From: Candidatus Tisiphia endosymbiont of Melanophora roralis
GTDB taxonomy: Bacteria > Pseudomonadota > Alphaproteobacteria > Rickettsiales > Rickettsiaceae
Reading direction: 5' to 3'
Length of the DNA: 64,000 nucleotides
Assembly (NCBI RefSeq): GCF_964026575.1
Contig: NZ_OZ032161.1
Location: 620,001-684,000 of the forward strand
In this document: positions 57,515 to 64,000 of the stretch, in pieces
Position numbering within the stretch: the first letter of the stretch is position 1
How the letters are laid out: every line of letters starts with the position of its first letter
Notes under the pieces: generated by a model
What the model was told of the DNA's origin: nothing
The model's input: the letters and a program-made list of their open reading frames with translations, nothing else
Databases searched by the model: none
Made by a program: the position numbers and the translations under genes

Positions 57515-59275
57515 TTATTCATTAATGTGGATTACACCATTTTGTAACAGTTTAACTCGATTTTGCATTTCTTCTTGAGTGCCATAAAGAGCTACCGCCC
57601 CATCTTGTAATACCAAAATCTTATCTACCACCGATAATACAGAAGGTCTATGAGAGATAACAACTACAGCAATACCCCTAGATTTTGCTTGCTTTAAGCA
57701 ATTTGATAGGGCTATTTCACCCGCTTCGTCAAGATTTGCATTAGGTTCATCTAAAATAAGTAGTTTAGGATTACCATAAAATGCTCTAGCAAGACCAACC
57801 CGTTGTTTTTGTCCACCAGAAAGATTAGAGCCTGCTGTTCCAATATCTGAATCATAGCCATCCGGTAATCTTAAGATCATTTCATGAGCCCCAGCAATTT
57901 TAGCTGCCTCAATTACTTTTTCTGGATCAGCATTTTCAGCCATCCTAGCTATATTCTGCTTTATACTACCACTAAATAACTCTATTCCTTGCGGCAAATA
58001 CCCTACATGTTTACCAAAGTCTTCCCTGTTCCAACGATAAATTTCTCCACTATCAAGCCTAACAGTTCCTGACGATGCTTTCCATACCCCAACTAAAACT
58101 TTTGCCAAAGTTGACTTACCTGCTGCAGAAGGTCCTATAATTGCTAATATTTCACCAGGCTGTACCGCAAAGGATACTCCCTTTAAAATATATCTTGGTA
58201 CTGGTGGCTGTGGTATATGTGGAGGAATTGGTATCGAATAATAAATATTTTCCACAGTTAAATGTCCTTCGACATTTGGAATTGGCATTGCTTCTTCTCT
58301 TGATTTATACGAAGCAAATAATTGATTGATATTTTTATAAGATTTTATAGCCCCGCTCATACTTTTCCATAACTCAATAGCGTTATCAAAAGGGGCTAAA
58401 GCTCTACCAACTATAATGGAACTCATAATCATACCACCGGTAGTCATATCTCTTCCTGAAGTATGAACAACAACATAAGCACCAATACCAGTTACCAGCA
58501 TTTGCATGACATTACGGATAAATCTTGAAAAATTAGAAATAGCACCATTACGGTAGCTAGCAATTGATTGCTTCTCCAAAGAAGCAATATTAAACTGATG
58601 CCAATTTGCCGTAACATTTTTCATCATGCCCATAGCTTCTACAACTTCTGAATTTCTATTGGCGATGTCAGCTTGCGTCATACCCTTTATAGAGAATTCA
58701 GTAGCTTCACCGAGAGTTTTATTAGTTGCAGCCGCATTAAAGAAAGCCGTAGATACAATAATAATAGCCCCAACTAATGTAAGGATTCCAATATATGGAT
58801 GAATTAAGAAAATTACTATTATATAGACAACACTCCAAGGAGCATCAAATAAAGTATTAATACCAGTGCTAGTTAGAAAGGTTTTTACTGTTTGAAAATC
58901 ACGAAGTAACTGACTAGCACCCATATTAGTACGAGTTGCAGAGGCTGAAATAGAGTGACCAAAAATTACAGGAGCAACTGTTTTATCCAACCATTCACCA
59001 ACTTTAATTAGGGTGAATGATCTAGCAACTTGCAATAACCCATAAATAAAATAGATCGTACCAATAATAATAGACAACCACATTAATGTAAATAAGTTAC
59101 CACTTCCTATAACCCGATCAAGCACTTGCAAGGAATAAAGAGGCGTTATCAACATTAACAAGTTAATAACAAACGCAAAACTAAAAACTATCCAAAACGC
59201 AATTTTGCACTTCTCAAGAGCAGTAGTTAGGGGATTTATTACTACTTGAGATACTAATGCACTATTATTTCTCAT
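57515..59275 (-). CDS. Type I secretion ABC exporter (PrtD-like)
   Basis: 586 residues: a six-helix membrane domain in the first 320 (LMLITPLYSLQVLDRVIGSG, typical of PrtD) and an ATPase from about 340. Walker A GPSAAGKSTLAK, signature LSGGQKQRVGLARAF, Walker B LLILDEPNANLD, switch His in VVISHRPS. No C39 or C39-like peptidase domain is present, so it belongs to the group exporting RTX-type or other C-terminal-signal proteins. In Rickettsia such exporters work with TolC. No obvious substrate gene is adjacent. Confidence 0.93.
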   Translation of the reverse strand: MRNNSALVSQVVINPLTTALEKCKIAFWIVFSFAFVINLLMLITPLYSLQVLDRVIGSGNLFTLMWLSIIIGTIYFIYGLLQVARSFTLIKVGEWLDKTVAPVIFGHSISASATRTNMGASQLLRDFQTVKTFLTSTGINTLFDAPWSVVYIIVIFLIHPYIGILTLVGAIIIVSTAFFNAAATNKTLGEATEFSIKGMTQADIANRNSEVVEAMGMMKNVTANWHQFNIASLEKQSIASYRNGAISNFSRFIRNVMQMLVTGIGAYVVVHTSGRDMTTGGMIMSSIIVGRALAPFDNAIELWKSMSGAIKSYKNINQLFASYKSREEAMPIPNVEGHLTVENIYYSIPIPPHIPQPPVPRYILKGVSFAVQPGEILAIIGPSAAGKSTLAKVLVGVWKASSGTVRLDSGEIYRWNREDFGKHVGYLPQGIELFSGSIKQNIARMAENADPEKVIEAAKIAGAHEMILRLPDGYDSDIGTAGSNLSGGQKQRVGLARAFYGNPKLLILDEPNANLDEAGEIALSNCLKQAKSRGIAVVVISHRPSVLSVVDKILVLQDGAVALYGTQEEMQNRVKLLQNGVIHINE

Positions 59276-59516
59276 ATTACCGTTGTTATATTATATTTTT
59301 CTGAATTATAATCTATATCGTCTAACACAAATTAAATTAGCCTGTTCTGATAATAGTAGTTATCTGAACCGACGGCTTCCCAGCTCTAGTATAATTTTTA
59401 CTGCTAATCAGTAAAAATTATACTATTTGTAATATTTTTATTTGACTCTACACTATACGCAAAATAAATAATATGGCAACCTCTTTATTAACTTAGAGCC
59501 TAGAAGTATAACCTAA

Positions 59517-60542
59517 TTACTTTTTTGACAAATATCCTTTTATCAACTCCTCAGCAATTTGCACAGCGTTTAAAGCTGCTCCTTTACGTAAATTATCTGC
59601 TGTAATCCATAAATTAATGGTATTTTTTTGACTATGATCATTTCTAATTCGCGAAACATAAACAAGATCTTTACCAACAACATCTATGGGAGAAACATAT
59701 TGTGTTTTATCCAAATGAGAATTAACTACAATAGAGTCTGATTCTTTTAGTATTTCTTCTATTTCTTTAGCATCTATCTCTCCACTAAACTCAACATTTA
59801 CTGAAATAGAATGACCAACAAACACCGGCACTCTCACGCAAGTTACACTAGATTTAGCATGTGATCCTATAATTTTTTCTAATTCCAAGGAAATCTTAGA
59901 TTCTTCACTAGTAGAACCATCTTCATTAAAACTACCTATATAAGGAAATAAATTAAAAGCTATTTGCCTAGGGAAAATTTTAGGAGTGATGTCACTAAAA
60001 ACATATTTTGCCTTAGTTTGCTCGTAAAGCTCATCCATTCCTCTCTTTCCTGCTCCTGAAGTCGATTGATAAGTCGATATCACCATTCTCTTAATCTTTA
60101 CTGCATTATCCAAAGGCTTTAATACAGTAGCTATAGGAGCAGTACAACAATTCGGATTAGCTATAATATTTTTAATAGTATAATCTTTTAGGCTCGCTAA
60201 ATTGGCTTCTGGAACTATCAAAGGAACATCAGAATCAAGTCTGAAAAATGATGATTTATCGATAACTATGCAACCTTGCTCGACAATTTTGGGTATATAT
60301 TTCATTGATATTTCTGATCCAGCTGCAAAAAAAGCGATATCTATTTTGCTAAAATCTACACTATCTATATCAAATATTTTTATACTATCTTCCCCAAAAC
60401 TAACCTCTTTACCTGTAGATTCATTCGATGCTACAGCATAGAGTTTATTAATTGGAAAACCCCTCTCAAACAAAATCTCTAAAGTCTCACGCCCAACATT
60501 ACCCGACGCACCAATTACCGCAATATTATATTGTTTTGTCAT
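59517..60542 (-). CDS. asd: Aspartate-semialdehyde dehydrogenase
   Basis: 341 residues. [15 protein letters not shown] binds NADP, the catalytic Cys is in [11 protein letters not shown], and [16 protein letters not shown] plus [15 protein letters not shown] are the conserved substrate loops. It makes aspartate semialdehyde, the entry to lysine and meso-diaminopimelate, needed for peptidoglycan here as with alr. The 240-base gap before the exporter genes carries no further gene. Confidence 0.95.
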   Translation of the reverse strand: MTKQYNIAVIGASGNVGRETLEILFERGFPINKLYAVASNESTGKEVSFGEDSIKIFDIDSVDFSKIDIAFFAAGSEISMKYIPKIVEQGCIVIDKSSFFRLDSDVPLIVPEANLASLKDYTIKNIIANPNCCTAPIATVLKPLDNAVKIKRMVISTYQSTSGAGKRGMDELYEQTKAKYVFSDITPKIFPRQIAFNLFPYIGSFNEDGSTSEESKISLELEKIIGSHAKSSVTCVRVPVFVGHSISVNVEFSGEIDAKEIEEILKESDSIVVNSHLDKTQYVSPIDVVGKDLVYVSRIRNDHSQKNTINLWITADNLRKGAALNAVQIAEELIKGYLSKK

Positions 60543-60567
60543 TTACATTTATCTTTTTATCAATTGA

Positions 60568-60918
60568 CTATATCAGCTTAGAAATAGTTTTTCCTCCTAT
60601 AATATGGAAATGAAAATGGAACACACTCTGTCCAGATTTTATCCCTTTATTAGTAATCAAACGATAGCCATCTTGATCTAAACCAACTAGCGATGCAATA
60701 TAGGCTAGTTTGGTGAAATAATCTTTAATTTCATCACTAGAAGCTTTAAGGATAAAATCACTATAGTCAATATACTCCTTTTTTGGTATAATTATTATAT
60801 GTACTGGAGCTACAGGATTTATATCATTAAATGCTATTAGATTATCATCTTCATATATTATCTCTGCTGGAATATCTTTACCAATAATTTTTACAAAAAC
60901 ATTATTCTTGTCATACAT
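60568..60918 (-). CDS. HIT-family nucleotide-binding protein (HinT-like)
   Basis: 116 residues. IPAEIIYEDDNLIAFNDINP is the N-terminal sheet and SVFHFHFHIIGG carries the His triad (HxHxHxx) of the HinT branch. It likely hydrolyses nucleotide phosphoramidates; its cellular role is unclear. It lies 26 bases upstream of asd on the same strand. Confidence 0.92.
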   Translation of the reverse strand: MYDKNNVFVKIIGKDIPAEIIYEDDNLIAFNDINPVAPVHIIIIPKKEYIDYSDFILKASSDEIKDYFTKLAYIASLVGLDQDGYRLITNKGIKSGQSVFHFHFHIIGGKTISKLI

Positions 60919-60969
60919 ATTATACTCTCATTTTTATTATCTATTCCCAAATGTCAATATTTGAGATTA

Positions 60970-61335
60970 CTATAACACATTTTTTTCATCCACTAAGCGT
61001 TCTAAAAATTTTAATTCAGCTTCTATCTCAGATTTTGCTAATATTATGTCTGTAAGCTGGTATTTCTTTTTTTGCAAATCATATTCTCTCATATCATCGC
61101 TGAAAAAACCAAATATCAACATAATGGCGAGTTGACTTACAGAAATAAAATTAGTACAACCTAAACTTGATATAACAATACTTAGTATCAAAGTAGTTAT
61201 TAGTGGTAACCACATTCTATGATATAATGCCCAAAACACGCTTAAAAACGCAGCAAATAATGAAAAACCTTGCTTGATAAGAATAAAGTCATTATCTTTT
61301 TTTTGAGGATTAACATATATTGAATAAATATTCAT
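60970..61335 (-). CDS. DUF2628 small membrane protein
   Basis: 121 residues. IYVNPQKKDNDFILIKQGFS is the family's characteristic start (pattern P ... vkegFswpAFlf), followed by two hydrophobic helices (FAAFLSVFWALYHRMWLPLI; LAIMLIFGFFSDD) and a charged tail. Function unknown. DUF2628 proteins are common in alphaproteobacteria. Confidence 0.8.
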   Translation of the reverse strand: MNIYSIYVNPQKKDNDFILIKQGFSLFAAFLSVFWALYHRMWLPLITTLILSIVISSLGCTNFISVSQLAIMLIFGFFSDDMREYDLQKKKYQLTDIILAKSEIEAELKFLERLVDEKNVL

Positions 61336-61425
61336 AGGAAAGTCTTGTAATTACGATATTAAATGATTACTTAAATACCATAATAATAAACAAATAGCCA
61401 AACATCAATATTTAAAAGATTCTTT

Positions 61426-61992
61426 ATGTCAGATAACTCGCATGGCTCTGTCACATTACACGGGACTACTATACTTTGCTTAAGAAAAGGTGGGAATGTT
61501 GTAATCGCAGCAGATGGTCAGATCTCCCATGGTAATACAGTTTTAAAATCTACAGCAAGAAAATTAAGAGTCATGTTCAATAATAGTATTATTGCTGGCT
61601 TCGCTGGATCTACTGCAGATGCTCTAACTTTATTTGAAAAATTAGAATTAAAGTTGGAGAAATATTCGTATCAGTTACTGAGAAGTGCTGTAGAACTGGC
61701 AAAAGATTGGCGTAGCGATAAATATTTACGTAAGCTTGAAGCAATGATGATCGTTGCAGATCAAAAAAATATATTAATTTTAACTGGTAATGGCGATGTA
61801 GTTGAACCTGATGGTAATGCTGCTGCCATTGGCTCTGGTGGATTATATGCACTGTCTGCTGCTAGAGGTTTAATGTCTTTTGACAATGACCTAACTGCAG
61901 AAGAGATTGCTTTAAAATCAATGAATATTGCAGCTGATATCTGTGTTTTCTCTAATCATAATATTATTCTAGAAAAAGTTAAAGTTATATGA
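61426..61992 (+). CDS. hslV: ATP-dependent protease subunit HslV
   Basis: 188 residues. The Thr nucleophile is in [10 protein letters not shown], and [19 protein letters not shown] and [16 protein letters not shown] are family marks; the active Thr lies after a ten-residue leader ([13 protein letters not shown]) that is removed. It stacks with HslU as an ATP-driven cytosolic protease. Its stop overlaps the hslU start by four bases. Confidence 0.95.
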   Translation: MSDNSHGSVTLHGTTILCLRKGGNVVIAADGQISHGNTVLKSTARKLRVMFNNSIIAGFAGSTADALTLFEKLELKLEKYSYQLLRSAVELAKDWRSDKYLRKLEAMMIVADQKNILILTGNGDVVEPDGNAAAIGSGGLYALSAARGLMSFDNDLTAEEIALKSMNIAADICVFSNHNIILEKVKVI

Positions 61993-63329
61993 GTATTAAT
62001 CTTAAAAAAAAATCTATGGGATTAACTCCCGCTAAAATCGTAGCTGAACTTGATAGATTCATTGTTGGGCAATATAAAGCTAAAAAAGCTGTTGCGATAG
62101 CGTTGCGGAATCGCTGCAGACGTAGAAATGTAGACGAACCACTGCGTCAAGAAATCGTGCCAAAAAATATTTTAATGATAGGACCAACTGGCGTAGGTAA
62201 GACTGAAATCGCTAGGCGACTTGCTAAGCTTAGCGGCTCACCATTTCTTAAAGTAGAAGCAACAAAATTCACTGAAGTAGGATATGTTGGACGAGATGTT
62301 GAGTCAATAATACGAGACTTAGTGGAAATAGCTGTTAACACACAAAAAGCTAATGCTAAAAAAGCAGTGATTGCTAATGCACATTTAAAAACTGTAGAAA
62401 GGATTTTGGATGCTTTAGTCGGCAAATCAGCATCAACTGAAACTAGAGAGAAATTTTGTCGCAAGCTTGAAAAAGGTGAACTTGACAATACTGAAATTGA
62501 AATAAGTATAATAGATTCAGGTGGCTTATTTGGTAGTAGTAATTTTGAGATTCCTGGTATGCCAGGAGCTGCCATGGGCGTCTTAAATATTTCTGATATG
62601 ATCGGCAAAGCTATCGGTACTAATAAAACAAAAACTAAGAAAATGCTGGTTAAAGATGCTCGTTTAATTATTTCTGCCGAAGAGTCAGAAAAATTGATCG
62701 ATCAAGAAAAAATTACTCAAGATGCCTTAGTGCTAGTACAAAATGATGGTATAGTATTTTTGGATGAAATAGATAAAATTACCTCAAGAGCTGAGGGAAA
62801 AAGTTCAGAAATTAGTAGAGAAGGAGTGCAGAGAGATTTATTACCTATTATTGAGGGTACAACAGTTAATACAAAACATGGTCCTATAGAAACTGCTCAT
62901 ATATTATTTATAGCATCAGGTGCTTTTCATTTATCAAAACCATCTGATTTATTACCTGAATTGCAAGGAAGGCTACCTATTAGAGTAGAGTTAAGCTCAC
63001 TCACTAAGGATGATATGATAAAAATTTTAATTGAACCAGAATCAAGTTTAATAAAACAATATTCAGCCTTAATCGCAACCGAAGGGGTAAAATTAAAATT
63101 TACTGATAATGCAATAGATAAAATTGCTACTTATGCAGCAAATGTTAATTTAGAAGTTGAAGATATTGGAGCAAGAAGATTACATACTATTCTAGAAAAT
63201 TTATTGGAGGAGATAAGCTTTAATGCAAGTGATACGAAAGAAAAAGAGATAGTTATTGACGAACATTTTGTCGACCAGCAATTATCAAAAATTATAAAAA
63301 ATCTTGATCTAGTAAAATTTATTTTATAA
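61989..63329 (+). CDS. hslU: ATP-dependent protease ATPase subunit HslU
   Basis: 446 residues. [20 protein letters not shown], Walker [40 protein letters not shown] and Walker [12 protein letters not shown] identify the HslU/ClpY AAA+ unfoldase; the pore motif GYVG is present. [14 protein letters not shown] and [17 protein letters not shown] complete the C-terminal domain. It unfolds substrates for HslV. The next gene begins three bases after its stop. Confidence 0.96.
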   Translation: MSINLKKKSMGLTPAKIVAELDRFIVGQYKAKKAVAIALRNRCRRRNVDEPLRQEIVPKNILMIGPTGVGKTEIARRLAKLSGSPFLKVEATKFTEVGYVGRDVESIIRDLVEIAVNTQKANAKKAVIANAHLKTVERILDALVGKSASTETREKFCRKLEKGELDNTEIEISIIDSGGLFGSSNFEIPGMPGAAMGVLNISDMIGKAIGTNKTKTKKMLVKDARLIISAEESEKLIDQEKITQDALVLVQNDGIVFLDEIDKITSRAEGKSSEISREGVQRDLLPIIEGTTVNTKHGPIETAHILFIASGAFHLSKPSDLLPELQGRLPIRVELSSLTKDDMIKILIEPESSLIKQYSALIATEGVKLKFTDNAIDKIATYAANVNLEVEDIGARRLHTILENLLEEISFNASDTKEKEIVIDEHFVDQQLSKIIKNLDLVKFIL

Positions 63330-63331
63330 AA

Positions 63332-64000
63332 ATGATAGTTCACCTTGGTAGTTTAACTTTTAGCGGTATAGATATTATCGATGTTGATGTGCAAGTACAG
63401 ATATCACCAGGGATACCTAATTTTACTATAGTAGGACTTGCTGATAAAACTATTGGCGAGTCTAAAGAACGAGTTAGAGCAGCACTTTCTTCAATAGGTC
63501 TTGCCTTGCCTGCTCAAAAAATACTGATAAATTTAGCTCCAGCTGATTTGGTTAAAGAAGGTAGTCATTTTGACCTTGCTATTGCTTGTGCTATACTTAG
63601 CAGCATGAAAATTTTACCAGCTGAGGAAATACAAGAATATCTAGTAATAGGAGAATTATCTCTAGATGGTTCTATTCTGCCTGTCAGCGGGGCTTTACCT
63701 GCTGCTATTGGAGCTTCGGCTAGAAATAAAGGGCTAATTTGTTCAAAATCTAATGGTCAGGAAGCTGCATGGTCTGGCAATAATAATATTTTGGTAGCAG
63801 GAAATTTAATAGAGTTAGTTAACCATTTTAAAGGCTCACAAATATTATCATCACCTGAATTAGAAATTGACACTACTATAATAAATTACCCTGATTTTAA
63901 AGATATCAAAGGACAAAAAGCCGCTAAGCGAGCTTTAGAAATAGCAGCTTCTGGTGGTCACAATCTATTAATGCTTGGTCCACCTGGTACTGGCAAATCT
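63332..64000 (+). CDS. comM: ComM/YifB-family magnesium-chelatase-like AAA+ protein (3' end outside window)
   Basis: 223 codons from the ATG at 63332 to the window edge. The N-terminal LonC-like domain is seen in [36 protein letters not shown] and [20 protein letters not shown]. The window ends in the Walker A motif LGPPGTGKS. The frame is open throughout. ComM is a helicase for branch migration during natural transformation; in an intracellular bacterium it may serve general recombination. Close spacing to hslU suggests one operon. Confidence 0.93.
   Translation, partial: MIVHLGSLTFSGIDIIDVDVQVQISPGIPNFTIVGLADKTIGESKERVRAALSSIGLALPAQKILINLAPADLVKEGSHFDLAIACAILSSMKILPAEEIQEYLVIGELSLDGSILPVSGALPAAIGASARNKGLICSKSNGQEAAWSGNNNILVAGNLIELVNHFKGSQILSSPELEIDTTIINYPDFKDIKGQKAAKRALEIAASGGHNLLMLGPPGTGKS

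Noticed and set aside
62147-62608. 153-residue minus-strand ORF in hslU
   Set aside because: Antisense shadow of a well-conserved gene.

Overview
The window is AT-rich, densely coding alphaproteobacterial chromosome, most likely from a Rickettsiaceae endosymbiont. The evidence is a citrate synthase recognisably rickettsial but clearly divergent from the Rickettsia genus type, the split F1 ATPase set atpHAGDC without F0 genes, the Rieske/cytochrome b/c1 operon, a proP-like MFS gene, an HD-only SpoT paralog, scattered Mla and Mrp genes, many insertion sequence remnants, and a very large load of palindromic intergenic repeats like the Rickettsia palindromic elements. A non-Rickettsia genus (for example Megaira-like or Tisiphia-like) is my inference; no 16S gene is present to settle it.

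Layout. 1-8.7 kb: a surface polysaccharide locus, all on the + strand: an RmlD-type reductase, CapE-type dehydratase and WecB/CapG-type epimerase (a UDP-N-acetyl-6-deoxy-L-aminosugar route), a 2-oxoglutarate oxygenase, a GT4, a GT-methyltransferase fusion and a double GT2. 8.7-9.9 kb: a phage-gene remnant and an Rpn-type nuclease. 10-26.5 kb: energy and housekeeping genes: Skp/OmpH, icd, three Mrp antiporter subunits, atpHAGDC, queD, cutA, a dicarboxylate symporter, gltA and petABC. 26.5-34.8 kb: an accessory region with two inverted copies of a broken gene, an HD hydrolase, a nonsense-interrupted MFS transporter, a signal-peptide-bearing STAND NTPase with TPR-like repeats, then miaA and tRNA-Ala(GGC). 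35-38.7 kb: the minus-strand operon aspC, DUF374 acyltransferase, waaA, idi. 39-45.6 kb: a TPR-methyltransferase, mlaA, mlaC, prs, alr, mlaE, mlaF. 45.6-50.2 kb: a pile-up of IS481, IS630, IS5 and IS1634 family elements. 50.2-55.9 kb: tatA, a frameshifted antibiotic-kinase-like gene, a 582-residue orphan and a DsbA-like lipoprotein. 56-64 kb: type I secretion HlyD and ABC exporter, asd, HIT protein, DUF2628, hslVU and the start of comM.

How the genes work together. TCA cycle enzymes (icd, gltA), the bc1 complex, F1 ATPase and Mrp subunits form the respiratory core. The polysaccharide locus, waaA, the DUF374 acyltransferase and the Mla genes build and maintain the outer membrane. The type I exporter, the STAND protein and the DsbA lipoprotein are candidates for host interaction or envelope work.

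The most unusual signal is in the repeats. At least eight genes (mnhG, mnhB, atpH, atpA, cutA, tatA, the kinase-like gene and the dsbA-like gene) end inside or exactly at the arm of an inverted repeat, so that the repeat supplies the stop codon and sometimes the last residues. The same repeat cores also occur with different outer arms, which suggests a modular palindromic element system that settles at gene 3' ends.
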